Notes: a model not told the origin generated them from the sequence alone. 64,000 bases of DNA from Gemmatimonadota bacterium (GCA_003169895.1 PNAE01000007.1:1655978-1719977), one strand, 5' to 3'. Positions 46,401 to 54,873 are shown, counted from the stretch's first letter. Program-made: numbers and translations.

Positions 46401-47368
46401 ACGGCAGCATGGGCGGTGACCGCCCCCTCCGGACCGGGGTGGAGATCTACGCCGTCGGCGTGGCACACGAGCAGCGCACAGTGGGTATCGTGGAGGACCC
46501 GATCGGCTACGCTGCTGCGCAGCAGGCGCGACGTCCTCCGGTCGCGAGTCGTCAATGTCACAAGGTCGGCGCGGACATCGCGGGCGATTCTTGCCACCAT
46601 GGGTCCGATGGGCGCGGATGGAAATGCCACGGGCGCGAGGTCCACGACCGTCTCAACTGGCAGCCTCTCGCGCGTGCGCAACTCCGCGGCAACGGCATCG
46701 AGGTAGCGATTCGCCTCGTCGACCTGCGCTTTCGTTGCCCCCTCGTCGGTCACGAGGACGCCCGGTACCTGCGCCGCTGCAACTTCGACCGGGACCGGCG
46801 TCACGACGCGGCCCAGTATCAGGGTGGACTTCCCCAGGCGGCCCAATGCGCGCGCTGGTTCCAATGCCGTCTCGGCCGCCTTCGAACCGTCGAGCGCGAC
46901 CAGGATGCGCCGGAACGGTGACGGCGGCACAATCGACTGGTCATCAAGCCGCAGCAACAATACGGGCGTCGCAGTACGATGTACCAAGTCGTCGGCAACG
47001 CTGCCGGTCAAGGCGCGGCGCCATCCAGTGAGGCCGTGGGTCGCCATCACGATCAAGTCGCTCCCAGTCTTGGCGACGTAGTCGGCCACCGCTGCTGCCA
47101 CCGGCAGGGTGCCGCTGAGTCTCACGGTAGTGACGGCAAGGCCGGCATCATCGCGGAGCGCCTTGGCAACGGGCTGCATCCGCTCGTCACGGTAGGTGCG
47201 GTGTTCACGCTCAAGCTGCTCATCCAACGTCGGATCGACCCGGCTCAGCTCGGTCACCAGCACCAGATGCAATTCGGCACCGTGGGCCCGTGCCAACACT
47301 GCCGCCGGAGAAATGGCCGCCTCGGCTGCCGCCGAACCATCCAGCGGAACCAGTATCCTGCTGAACAT
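46397..47368 (-). CDS. universal stress protein with two Usp domains
   Basis: 323 residues, two tandem Usp domains. Domain 1 (1-145) begins FSRILVPLDGSAAAE and has the ATP-binding motif G-2x-G-9x-G-S in MATHGLTGWRRALTGSVAD. Domain 2 (about 150-305) begins FRRILVALDGSKAAE, and its loop reads TTRDRRTSRLLRSSVAD, without the glycines, so it probably does not bind ATP in the usual way. It is the first gene of a two-gene unit with the eRF1-like protein. The upstream region carries GCAGTC-type sites. Confidence 0.92.
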   Translation of the reverse strand: MFSRILVPLDGSAAAEAAISPAAVLARAHGAELHLVLVTELSRVDPTLDEQLEREHRTYRDERMQPVAKALRDDAGLAVTTVRLSGTLPVAAAVADYVAKTGSDLIVMATHGLTGWRRALTGSVADDLVHRTATPVLLLRLDDQSIVPPSPFRRILVALDGSKAAETALEPARALGRLGKSTLILGRVVTPVPVEVAAAQVPGVLVTDEGATKAQVDEANRYLDAVAAELRTRERLPVETVVDLAPVAFPSAPIGPMVARIARDVRADLVTLTTRDRRTSRLLRSSVADRVLHDTHCALLVCHADGVDLHPGPEGAVTAHAAV

Positions 47369-47682
47369 CGCTGCCTCCTCGCCGCCTGGGCCGGTTCACC
47401 ATCGGAGGTGAACGTGTCGCAGTCTAGCAATCGCGAACGGCCGCGGCAGTCGGGCAACGGCCGACGCAATGTCGGGCGATTCGACCCGTTTCCCGGCCGC
47501 GCGCCAAGCATCGGGGAAGCGCGCCAGCCACGTCGGGGTCTGCCCTGACGGCGGGTCCGTCCTTCCGCTGACTGACGCGCGAGGGCGCCCAGTGCATCAT
47601 GCATGGCACCCCATGGACGGGCTCGCGACCGAGCGTCGCGACCTGCATCAACCACGCAGCGCGATGCTGCAAGGAGAGACCG
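47369..47682. other. 314-nt divergent intergenic region (usp / BON)
   Basis: No gene is supported. It holds the two 10-mers described separately (47418-47453) and, near the end, AAGGAGAG at 47671-47678, the ribosome-binding site of the BON gene. On the minus strand TAGACT (47426-47421) could be a -10 for usp, without a good -35. Confidence 0.5.
47418..47453. promoter_or_regulatory. paired GCAGTC-type sites upstream of usp
   Basis: CGCAGTCTAG (47418-47427) and CGGCAGTCGG (47444-47453) lie 26 nt apart in the same orientation. Both 10-mers recur in the divergent region at 53342-53502. Candidate activator or repressor sites, about 50-85 nt upstream of the usp start. Confidence 0.45.
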
Positions 47683-48342
47683 ATGAAGACCGACATGCAG
47701 CTCCAGAAGGACGTGATCGACGAGTTGAAGTGGCAACCGAGGACCCGTGACGCGGAGATCGGTGTGGCTGCCAAGGGGGGCGTCGTGACACTCACCGGCG
47801 ACGTGACCAGTTACGTACAGAAGTTCGAGGCCGCCCGGCTTGCCGAGCAGGTAAGCGGTGTTCAGGCGATCGCGGATGAACTGCACGTGAAGCTGCCGAA
47901 CGCCTCGGTGCGGTCGGACACGGACATCGCGCACAGTGCCATCACGGCGTTCAAGTGGAACATCGAGATCCCCGACGACCGCCTCACGCTCAAGGTCCAG
48001 GATGGGTGGGTCACCGTGCATGGCAACGTCGACTGGCAATACCAGAAGAGCGCGGCGGAGAACGCGATCCGTTACCTGATCGGCGTCAAGGGCGTGACCA
48101 ACCTGGCCGTGGTGCAGCAGCCGCAAGTGGCGCCGGAAGTCGTGCGCCAGCAGATTGCCGCGGCGCTGAAGCGCAGCGCCACCGTCGACTCCGCACGCGT
48201 CACCGTCGAGTCCAAGAATGGTGGCACCGTCGTCCTGCGCGGCACGGTGCGCTCGTGGACCGAGCGCGAAGATGCGGAGCGCGCCGCCTGGGCGACGCCC
48301 GGCGTGGCTCGGGTCGACGACGAACTGGCAGTAGGCGTCTGA
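47683..48342 (+). CDS. BON-domain protein, three domains
   Basis: 219 residues from ATG 47683. Three BON (bacterial OsmY and nodulation) domains: about 3-70 (IGVAAKGGVVTLTGDVTSY), 75-145 (LTLKVQDGWVTVHGNVDWQY) and 148-218 (VTVESKNGGTVVLRGTVRSW). There is no signal peptide, so it is cytoplasmic, unlike OsmY. BON proteins bind membranes or lipids and rise under osmotic or stationary-phase stress. The first 13 residues resemble the N-terminus of the hydrolase at 55633-56346. Confidence 0.9.
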   Translation: MKTDMQLQKDVIDELKWQPRTRDAEIGVAAKGGVVTLTGDVTSYVQKFEAARLAEQVSGVQAIADELHVKLPNASVRSDTDIAHSAITAFKWNIEIPDDRLTLKVQDGWVTVHGNVDWQYQKSAAENAIRYLIGVKGVTNLAVVQQPQVAPEVVRQQIAAALKRSATVDSARVTVESKNGGTVVLRGTVRSWTEREDAERAAWATPGVARVDDELAVGV

Positions 48343-48370
48343 CGAGCAAGCGAGAATCGAGACCAGAGAG

Positions 48371-48470
48371 GTGAGGCGTGAGTGGTGCATGGTGAAAGGG
48401 GGCACGTGGGGTTCCGATGCTCGCATCGCACACCCGACGATGCCCCCATTCACCGCTCAACCGCCTCGGC
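48371..48470. repeat. heptamer-like purine tract and long inverted repeat
   Basis: After the BON gene, GGTGAAAGGGGGCA (48391-48404) pairs with 48441-48454 with a single mismatch. Inside the loop CGATGC (48415-48420) pairs with GCATCG (48423-48428). The flanking left tract is GTGAGGCGTGAGTGGTG-like with 7-nt steps; the right tract is complementary in character (CACCGCTCAACCGCCTC). It lies between two plus-strand genes and could separate their transcripts. Confidence 0.65.
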
Positions 48471-48510
48471 TCCTGGAATGACAACGATCACACGACAAAG
48501 GACCGCCACG

Positions 48511-49005
48511 ATGGGTCGCCTCACCTGGATTGCGCTGCTATTGCTGACCGGCTGCCGGTACCGACCGGAACCCGTGCTGCTTCGTGGTGATCCGAACGAC
48601 CTGCGCGCGCTGGCCGGAAAGTGGGACGGGGTATACAGCGGCCTGGAATCTGGGCGGGCGGGCAACATCACGTTCGAGATCACCGCCAACGCCGACTCTG
48701 CATTCGGCGAGGTACTGCTCACCATTCCCGGGGATTGGGGGCCGGTGTTTCCGGTCGACCTCGGTGCGGCGCATCTCGAGCATGCCCGGTCGGCGCAGAC
48801 ATTGAATGTGCAGTTCGTGCGCATAGCCGGCGGCCAGGTGCGCGGAACACTCGAGCCCTATCGCGCGCCGGACTGCAGCTGTGTGGTGCATACGGTGTTC
48901 ACCGGGAGCGTGGTCGGCGACCGGATCCGCGGGTCGTTCGTCACCATCCTGGAGAACGGCCGGGAACAGCACGGCACCTGGCAGCTGAAGCGCAAGAAGG
49001 AATGA
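48511..49005 (+). CDS. small lipoprotein of unknown function
   Basis: 164 residues. LTWIALLLLTGC is a lipoprotein signal with Cys at the lipobox. The mature part is beta-rich (KWDGVYSGLESG, NITFEITANADSAFGEV, GDRIRGSFVTILENG, HGTWQLKRKKE) and looks like a lipocalin-type small barrel or META-like fold. It contains CSCVVHTVF. No family is recognised. It precedes the Met/His-rich protein and multicopper oxidase and may belong to the same copper-handling group. Confidence 0.7.
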   Translation: MGRLTWIALLLLTGCRYRPEPVLLRGDPNDLRALAGKWDGVYSGLESGRAGNITFEITANADSAFGEVLLTIPGDWGPVFPVDLGAAHLEHARSAQTLNVQFVRIAGGQVRGTLEPYRAPDCSCVVHTVFTGSVVGDRIRGSFVTILENGREQHGTWQLKRKKE

Positions 49006-49097
49006 TCGATGGACCCTGTTTCCTCCTTGGCGTGACCGGGTCCGACCGGCACGTGAAGGGTACTATTGTGTCATCTCCGACCCGGGAATCCCGACCA

Positions 49098-49694
49098 ATG
49101 CACCGCCCAATTGCACTCCTGCTCATCCTCACGCTCGCCGCATCAAGCGTCATCGCCCAACAATCGCCCCCCACCGGCACGCAACACACCGGGGGCATGG
49201 ACCACATGGCCGGCATGCCGCACGAAGGCGCGCCCACCATGGCGACCGAGTCGGGTCAGGCCGCTTTCGCCGCGATCGCCGAAGTGGTGAAGATCCTCAA
49301 GGCCGACAGCACCACCGACTGGTCGAAGGTGAATCTCGAGGCGCTGCGGTTGCACCTCATCGACATGGATAACGTCACTCTGCGCTCGCGGGTCCGCCAG
49401 ACACCGACCACGGGTGGCCTGGTGATGAACGTCACCGGGACTCCTCCGGTCGCTGCGGCGATACAGCGCATGGTCGGCATGCACGCGATGATGCTGAGCG
49501 GGAGCGATGACATGCTCGCCAAGGCCGTCATCATCCCGGGCGGCATGCGCCTCACCGTCACGGCACGCGACACCGCCGACACTCGGCTCGTCGCCCGGAT
49601 TCGCGGACTCGGATTCATCGGCCTGATGACCGAGGGTGCGCATCATCAGATGCATCACCTCATGGTCGCGCGCGGCGGGATGATGGGGCACTGA
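49098..49694 (+). CDS. secreted Met/His-rich protein, putative copper-binding
   Basis: 198 residues with signal peptide PIALLLILTLAASSVIAQ. The mature N-terminus (TGGMDHMAGMPHEG) and C-terminus (HHQMHHLMVARGGMMGH) are rich in Met and His, as in periplasmic copper-binding proteins. The middle contains a helical region (FAAIAEVVKILKAD) and TDWSKVNLEALRLHLIDMD. Domain unknown. It lies 29 nt upstream of the multicopper oxidase, which supports a role in copper supply or detoxification. Confidence 0.72.
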   Translation: MHRPIALLLILTLAASSVIAQQSPPTGTQHTGGMDHMAGMPHEGAPTMATESGQAAFAAIAEVVKILKADSTTDWSKVNLEALRLHLIDMDNVTLRSRVRQTPTTGGLVMNVTGTPPVAAAIQRMVGMHAMMLSGSDDMLAKAVIIPGGMRLTVTARDTADTRLVARIRGLGFIGLMTEGAHHQMHHLMVARGGMMGH

Positions 49695-49723
49695 AGAGAG
49701 GTCCTGATCGAGGGGGATTCCGG

Positions 49724-51277
49724 TTGAATCGTCGTGACCTGGTGCGCTGGCTCGGCCTCGGTGCCGTCACCCACGCGGCCCGTCGAACGCTATTCGCCCA
49801 CGCCGATACGGCGCACTTCGGAGCCGCGTCGCGTAGCGCGTCCCCCTCGTTCGATCCCGACGTCGAGCTTTCGCTTTCCGCTGCCCCGGGAGAGGCATCG
49901 ATTCTTCCGGGGGCCGCGACCCGCGTGTGGCGATTCACCGGCAGTGTCCTCCGGGGTCCTCCCGATTCGCTCCAGGCGGTGCCTGATTCCTATCTCGGTC
50001 CCACCATCCGGCTGAGACGGGGACAGCGGGTCCGCATCCGGTTCACCAATCAACTCCCCGGTTCGACGATCGTGCACTGGCACGGTCTTGACGTCCCGGC
50101 CCTGATGGATGGCCATCCGCGGCTGGCGATCGCCGCCGGCGACGAGTACGTGTACGAGTTTGAAGTAAGCAATCGCGCCGGCACGTACTGGTACCATCCG
50201 CATCCGGATTTGCGCACCGGTCCGCAGGTGTATCAGGGGCTGGCCGGGTTGCTGGTGGTGAGCCATGACGAGGAGTCCGCGCTGCGCCTGCCGAGCGGCG
50301 AGGCCGAGTTGGTGTGCATTCTCCAGGACCGGCAGTTCGACGCTCAAAACCAACTGATGTATCTGGGTGGCGGGATGATGGACCAGATGCAGGGCTTCCT
50401 CGGTGACCAGATGCTTGTCAATGGGAAGCTGCGCCCCACGATGTCACTCGCTACGCGGGCGTACCGGATCCGGTTGCTGAACGGATCGAATGCGAGAATC
50501 TACAAGCTGCGCTGGAGTGACGGAACGCCGATGACGGTGATCGGTGGTGACGGAGGGTTGCTCGAGCAGCCGGTGCGCCAGCGCTACCTGACGCTGGCCC
50601 CGGCGCAACGCGCTGACGTGATTCTCGACCTGAGTACCCATGCGGTCGGCGCAACGCTCGCGCTTGAGACCGCGGCATACGCGGCCTCGGAGGTGAGCAT
50701 GAGCGCGGCCGGAATGGGCGGGATGATGCGACCCTCAGCAGTGCCCAATGGCACCGCGCGCTCCCTGATGACCCTTGACGTCGCGCGACGGGAGCGCGCA
50801 CCCTGGGTGCTGCCAACACGCCTTTCCACGTTCGATGCAGCGTGGGATCGTCCGGCCGACGGTCCAATGCGGCGCATCACGCTCGAGTTTCGGCAAATGC
50901 AGTGGCTGCTCGGCGGACGGACCTTCGGGATGCTGGATGTGGCCGAGGAAGAGACGGTCCCGGCTGGCAGCACCCGAATCTGGGAGCTGGCGAATGTCGG
51001 CGGGATGATGGGAATGTCAATGGCGCATCCGATCCACATTCATGGCCGGCAGTTCCGGGTGCTCAGTCGTCAACGCGCCAACGGAGCCGTGCCGCCGCCG
51101 GGCTCGGTGCGCGAGGGGCTGATTGACGCGGGTTGGCGAGACACCGTGCTCGTGCTCCCCGGCGACACCGTCCGACTCCAGATGCATTTCACCGAGCACC
51201 CCGGACTGTACCTCTATCACTGCCATATTCTCGAGCACGAGGATGCCGGGATGATGCGCAACTTCAAGGTCGTTTAG
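49724..51277 (+). CDS. multicopper oxidase (CueO-like)
   Basis: 517 residues from TTG 49724, with GAGGGGG upstream. The N-terminus NRRDLVRWLGLG resembles a Tat signal. Three cupredoxin domains. Copper sites: IVHWHGLDVP and YWYHPHPD (types 2/3), HPIHIHGRQF, and YHCHILEHEDAGMM with the type-1 Cys, His and Met. It probably oxidises Cu(I) or phenolics in the periplasm. A Met-rich segment (MYLGGGMMDQMQ; MSAAGMGGMMRP) may bind extra Cu(I), as in CueO. Its TAG is immediately followed by the stop of the converging gene. Confidence 0.92.
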   Translation: MNRRDLVRWLGLGAVTHAARRTLFAHADTAHFGAASRSASPSFDPDVELSLSAAPGEASILPGAATRVWRFTGSVLRGPPDSLQAVPDSYLGPTIRLRRGQRVRIRFTNQLPGSTIVHWHGLDVPALMDGHPRLAIAAGDEYVYEFEVSNRAGTYWYHPHPDLRTGPQVYQGLAGLLVVSHDEESALRLPSGEAELVCILQDRQFDAQNQLMYLGGGMMDQMQGFLGDQMLVNGKLRPTMSLATRAYRIRLLNGSNARIYKLRWSDGTPMTVIGGDGGLLEQPVRQRYLTLAPAQRADVILDLSTHAVGATLALETAAYAASEVSMSAAGMGGMMRPSAVPNGTARSLMTLDVARRERAPWVLPTRLSTFDAAWDRPADGPMRRITLEFRQMQWLLGGRTFGMLDVAEEETVPAGSTRIWELANVGGMMGMSMAHPIHIHGRQFRVLSRQRANGAVPPPGSVREGLIDAGWRDTVLVLPGDTVRLQMHFTEHPGLYLYHCHILEHEDAGMMRNFKVV

Positions 51278-52615
51278 TCAGAGCGCCGTGGGAAAGCTCT
51301 CGGGCACCTCATCGGTCGACCAGAGCGCGCCCCGGTCCAACGGTTCGACGGCGCGGGTCACGTCATAATGCAGCATGGCGTCGAACTGGTTGGCGAGCTG
51401 GGCGTGGTAGTAGTGACTCTGTCGCTCGGTTTCCGGATGGTAGATGACGCCGATGGCTCGTTGCAGCCGGGCAGGAGTGAGCGCGGTCGCCGGGCCGGGC
51501 TCGCCGGTGATGACGAGGAAATTCGGGATGGCGAGCTGGTGAAAGAGGAGCTCATAGCTGTTCGGTAATGCGGGCCGCACCGTCTTGCGTTCCGCTGCCT
51601 CATCCCACCCGGATGCCGCCGTCACGGTGCCGCCATAGGTGCTGAATCCCACGGCCACCGTCTGCGGGCCGTGCCGTTCCCGGAGGAGCTGTCCCAGGTT
51701 GATCTCTCCGGACCGCCCCTGCTCCGTGGCGCGCGCGTCGCCGAGATGCGAATTGTGCGCCCAGACAACGACCTTGGCGGGCGCCGATGCGGTGGACAGA
51801 TGGGTCACCAGCGCGTCGAGCGTGTCGGCCATGTGTCCATCGCGCAGGTTCCACGACAGCGCGCGGCTGCCGAACATGGCGCGGTAGTAACGCTCGGCAT
51901 TGGCGACGACCAGCGCATTCTGCGCGGCATAGAACAGATCATCAGGCAGATCCTGGTGATCGCGACGGAGGTATGTGGCCGCAGCCCGGCGCAGCTCGAC
52001 CAGCTGTGCGACGACATCGGTTTCACACGACGGCGTCAGCCCGAGGCTCGCGGCGTATCCATACGACTGGAGGTCGCGGTCAAACCGGTCGAAGCAAGCA
52101 TAGCGCGCGCGGGCTCGGCTGGAGGCGGCAGGATCCGCGGTGTCGAGGTACTGCAGAACCGCGTCGATCGAAGCATGCAGGCTGTAGAGATCCAGCCCAT
52201 AGAAGCCCACTCGCCTCGCGTCCGCACGGCCGTCGTTGAATGCGCGGAGCCAGCCGACGAAGTCGAGCACATCGGCATTCCGCCACATCCACTGAGGGAA
52301 TCTGACAAAACCGAGCAGGGCCTCGCTGGCATCAGCGTCATCGTTCAGGCCGCGCACGTATCGGTTGACGCGGTAAGCGTCCGGCCAGTCGGCTTCCACC
52401 GCAACGGCGCTGAAGCCGTGGTCGATGATGAGGCGCTTCGTGATCTCCGCGCGGATGCGGTAGAAGTCATGCGTGCCGTGGGACGCTTCGCCGAGCAGTA
52501 CGAGGCGCGCGTCGCCGATCCGCTTGAACAGGGGATCGAAGTCTGATCGCTCGCCGCGCAGCGGATGAACTGCGGTCCGCAGCAGGTCGGCGGCGCTCCC
52601 GGTGGCATGGATCAT
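51278..52615 (-). CDS. erythromycin-esterase family protein
   Basis: 445 residues. LVLLGEASHGTHDFYRIRAEI carries the conserved Glu and His of the family (given in parts), followed by AVEADWPDAYRVNRYV, FVRFPQWMWRN, and WAHNSHLGDAR. The family includes macrolide esterases, but most members are stress-linked proteins of unknown substrate, so resistance should not be assumed. It lies 27 nt downstream of a phosphoribosyltransferase; in some actinobacteria (mycobacterial Rv2030c type) these two domains are fused, which supports a shared function. Confidence 0.88.
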   Translation of the reverse strand: MIHATGSAADLLRTAVHPLRGERSDFDPLFKRIGDARLVLLGEASHGTHDFYRIRAEITKRLIIDHGFSAVAVEADWPDAYRVNRYVRGLNDDADASEALLGFVRFPQWMWRNADVLDFVGWLRAFNDGRADARRVGFYGLDLYSLHASIDAVLQYLDTADPAASSRARARYACFDRFDRDLQSYGYAASLGLTPSCETDVVAQLVELRRAAATYLRRDHQDLPDDLFYAAQNALVVANAERYYRAMFGSRALSWNLRDGHMADTLDALVTHLSTASAPAKVVVWAHNSHLGDARATEQGRSGEINLGQLLRERHGPQTVAVGFSTYGGTVTAASGWDEAAERKTVRPALPNSYELLFHQLAIPNFLVITGEPGPATALTPARLQRAIGVIYHPETERQSHYYHAQLANQFDAMLHYDVTRAVEPLDRGALWSTDEVPESFPTAL

Positions 52616-52642
52616 CGTCAGGTCTCCGGTCGTTTCACTGCG

Positions 52643-53311
52643 TCAGGGCTCGCCACGAGGTGCCGGTAGAGGGCGCGCATCGCGCAATAGATGCCGCACC
52701 TCTTCATCACTCGTCTGGCCGAAGTCGGCGTACCACCGCCCCACGCCGTCGAACGGTTCGGGCGTCATCACCGACACGATCTCGTCGGCGATTCCGCGCA
52801 CGGCGCGATAGGCGTCCGTCGAGGCCACTGGAACGGCAACGATGATACGGTGCGGGTGCTGTGCGCGGATTGCCGCGACCGCTGCGCTCATCGATGCGCC
52901 GGTTGCCAGGCCGTCGTCGACGAGGATCACGGTCTGGCCCGTGATGATCGGGGGAGGAGCCCCGCCGCGATACTGGGTATCGCGGCGGGTCAGTTCCCGC
53001 TGCTCACGTGCCGCAATCCGCTCGATCTCCGCTGCGTTCAGGCCAAGCAGCTCGATCAGGTCGGCATGAAGCACGCGGACACCGCCCGGGGCGATGGCGC
53101 CAAATGCAAGTTCTTCGTTTTGCGGGACGCCGAGCTTTCGTACGACGAATACATCGAGGGGCAACGACAGCGCACTCGCAACCTCATAGGCAACCGGCAC
53201 GCCGCCGCGCGGCAAGCCGAGCACCAGCGTATTCGGCCGGGACGCATAGGCGCCGAGTAACTCGGCGAGTCGGCGCCCGGCGGCGCGACGGTTGGGAAAT
53301 GGTGTAGGCAT
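52643..53311 (-). CDS. phosphoribosyltransferase-fold protein
   Basis: 222 residues from ATG 53311; upstream in-frame codons do not look coding. PRPP-binding motif VILVDDGLATGASM, N-terminal LVLGLPRGGVPVAYEVA, and a middle insertion with LGVPQNEELAFGAI are typical of the small stand-alone group related to ComF-like proteins. The substrate is unknown. It is linked with erythromycin-esterase or dienelactone-hydrolase-like domains in other bacteria, and both kinds of partner are in this window. GGCAGTCGG-type sites lie 31-40 nt upstream. Confidence 0.87.
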   Translation of the reverse strand: MPTPFPNRRAAGRRLAELLGAYASRPNTLVLGLPRGGVPVAYEVASALSLPLDVFVVRKLGVPQNEELAFGAIAPGGVRVLHADLIELLGLNAAEIERIAAREQRELTRRDTQYRGGAPPPIITGQTVILVDDGLATGASMSAAVAAIRAQHPHRIIVAVPVASTDAYRAVRGIADEIVSVMTPEPFDGVGRWYADFGQTSDEEVRHLLRDARPLPAPRGEP

Positions 53312-53341
53312 CGTATCCACTATGCACTCCTGGGAGTCGCC

Positions 53342-53351
53342 CGGCAGTCGG
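53342..53351. promoter_or_regulatory. CGGCAGTCGG site upstream of the phosphoribosyltransferase
   Basis: The same 10-mer as at 47444 and 53481. A related GGGAGTCG begins 11 nt before it (about 53332), one helical turn away. Position 31-40 nt upstream of the start suits a regulator near the promoter. Confidence 0.4.
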
Positions 53352-53470
53352 CGGAATCTCGCACGCCGTGTCAGGTGACGCCGGACGCCGGGGGCCCGGA
53401 ATACCGCGGGCGCCACCCGGCACACCCAGTCCAGAGCGATCCGGCCGACATCCCGTCGGCCAATCCCGGT

Positions 53471-53502
53471 TTGACCTGATCGGCAGTCGGCCCTAGACTG
53501 CG
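53471..53502 (+). promoter_or_regulatory. promoter with embedded inverted repeat, upstream of DUF4242
   Basis: TTGACC (-35, 53471-53476), 17 nt, TAGACT (-10, 53494-53499). The spacer and -10 are covered by GCAGTC-N7-GACTGC (53483-53501), a perfect inverted repeat, so a bound protein would block RNA polymerase. It would drive the DUF4242-ABC operon with a leader of about 100 nt. Confidence 0.55.
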
Positions 53503-53545
53503 GTCCAGCTACCCGCACGGATTGCCGGAATTGTCGTTATTTCAG

Positions 53546-53580
53546 GGCAGCAGGTTCGCTATTACAAGGCAGCAGGTTCG
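53546..53580 (+). repeat. direct repeat GGCAGCAGGTTCG in the DUF4242 leader
   Basis: The 13-mer occurs at 53546-53558 and 53568-53580, a 22-nt step (about two helical turns). It lies downstream of the predicted promoter and 28 nt before the start codon. Possible operator or RNA-level site. Confidence 0.5.
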
Positions 53581-53607
53581 ATCCACCCGACCTATCGGAG
53601 AAGAACG

Positions 53608-53880
53608 ATGCCGCAATACCTGATCGAGCGAGAGGTTCCCGGAGCCGGCAAGATGACGCCCGCGGAACTCAAGGCGCTGTCGCAGCAATCGTGCAGCGTG
53701 CTCAACCGGATGGGGCCGGCGATCCAGTGGGATCACAGCTACGTCACCGGCGACAAGATCTACTGCGTGTACCGGGCGCCGAACGCCGAAATGATTCGCG
53801 AGCATGCCCGGCAGGGCGGCTTCCCGGCCAATGTGGTTTCCGAGATCGCGGCGGTGATCGAGCCGAAGACCGCGGAGTGA
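53608..53880 (+). CDS. DUF4242 protein (SCO4226 nickel-binding type)
   Basis: 90 residues. MPQYLIEREVPGAGKMTPAELKAL is the typical opening, followed by SCSVLNRMGPAIQWDHSYVTGDKIYCVYRA (in parts) and EHARQGGFPANVV. The ferredoxin-like small family DUF4242 includes a Streptomyces nickel-binding protein; His/Cys residues here (WDHS, YCVY, REHA) could bind metal. GGAG lies 9 nt upstream of ATG. It is followed after 3-21 nt by an ABC exporter and probably cotranscribed. Confidence 0.88.
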   Translation: MPQYLIEREVPGAGKMTPAELKALSQQSCSVLNRMGPAIQWDHSYVTGDKIYCVYRAPNAEMIREHARQGGFPANVVSEIAAVIEPKTAE

Positions 53881-53901
53881 CGTTTGACCGGGGCTGCGGC
53901 G

Positions 53902-54873
53902 ATGCAGATGATCGAAACGGAGGGCCTGTCCAAGAATTATGACGGGCTCCTCGCCGTCGATCGGCTCAACCTCCGGATTCAGGAAGGCGAGCGCTTCGGT
54001 CTCCTCGGACCCAATGGTGCGGGAAAATCGACCACGCTGCTCATGCTCACGACGCTGCTGCGACCGACGTCGGGCACCGCCCGCGTCAACGGATTCGACG
54101 TCGTCCGCCAGCCGGCGCGGGTCCGGCGGTCGATCGGGGTGGTATTTCAGGATCCGAGCTCTGACGACACACTCACCGGTTATGAAAACCTCAAGCTTCA
54201 CGGCATGTTGTACGGCATGCCGGCGGCCCTGCGAGAACAGCGAATTGGCGAGCTGCTTGAACTCGTAGAACTGACGGCGCGAAAGGACGATGTCGTCAAG
54301 CATTACTCCGGTGGGATGCGCCGCCGCCTGGAACTCGCGAGAGGGCTGCTGCACCAGCCCAAGGTGCTCTTCCTCGACGAGCCGACGCTCGGCCTCGATC
54401 CGCAATCCCGCGAGCACATCTGGCGGTATATCGAACGGCTCTCGCACGAGCAGCGGACCACAATGGTCCTGACGACCCACTACATGGAAGAGGTTGATCA
54501 GCTCTGCGATCGCCTCGCGATCATGGATGCCGGAAGAATCGTCGCGCTGGACACGCCGGCCGCGCTGAAGCAGGTGATCGGGGGCGACGTTGTGGTGTTG
54601 CAGGTGGACGACACGAACCTCGACCGTCTGCAACGGCTCGGTTACGTAACCAAGATCGACCGCCAGCAGGGCATGCTGTACCTGACGGTGACCAATGCCG
54701 GCGTCCACCTGCCCGAGATCCTCCAGACGGCCGGCGCCGTGGCATCGGTCGCCGTGCGATCGCCCACGCTCAATGATGTGTTCCTGCACTACACCGGCAA
54801 AGAGATTCATGCCGAATCCCCGGAGGGTGGATGGGCCGAACGTTCGATGCACTACAGCTCCAGAACGAGATAG
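53902..54873 (+). CDS. ABC transporter ATP-binding protein (DrrA-like)
   Basis: 323 residues from ATG 53902 (MQMIETEGLSKNYDG); TTG 53884 would add six residues. Walker A GLLGPNGAGKSTT, signature YSGGMRRRLELARGL, Walker B VLFLDEPTLGLDP, H-loop TTHYMEEVD. The C-terminal 90 residues form the DrrA-type extra domain. It pairs with the permease at 54831, whose start lies 43 nt inside this gene. Part of the DUF4242 operon. Confidence 0.92.
   Translation: MQMIETEGLSKNYDGLLAVDRLNLRIQEGERFGLLGPNGAGKSTTLLMLTTLLRPTSGTARVNGFDVVRQPARVRRSIGVVFQDPSSDDTLTGYENLKLHGMLYGMPAALREQRIGELLELVELTARKDDVVKHYSGGMRRRLELARGLLHQPKVLFLDEPTLGLDPQSREHIWRYIERLSHEQRTTMVLTTHYMEEVDQLCDRLAIMDAGRIVALDTPAALKQVIGGDVVVLQVDDTNLDRLQRLGYVTKIDRQQGMLYLTVTNAGVHLPEILQTAGAVASVAVRSPTLNDVFLHYTGKEIHAESPEGGWAERSMHYSSRTR

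Noticed and set aside
51278-52615. Macrolide resistance gene
   Set aside because: The family is broad, and proximity to a phosphoribosyltransferase and stress genes argues for the stress-associated branch; no sequence feature shows macrolide specificity.
53546-53600. GGTTCGATCC resembles a tRNA T-loop
   Set aside because: No acceptor, D or anticodon stems can be built around it, and the same 13-mer occurs as a direct repeat 22 nt earlier.
53312-53607. Canonical mycobacterial DosR box
   Set aside because: No GGGACTTTNNGTCCC-like site is found; GGCCCTA inside the palindrome is only a weak resemblance. The candidate sites here are CAGTC-based.
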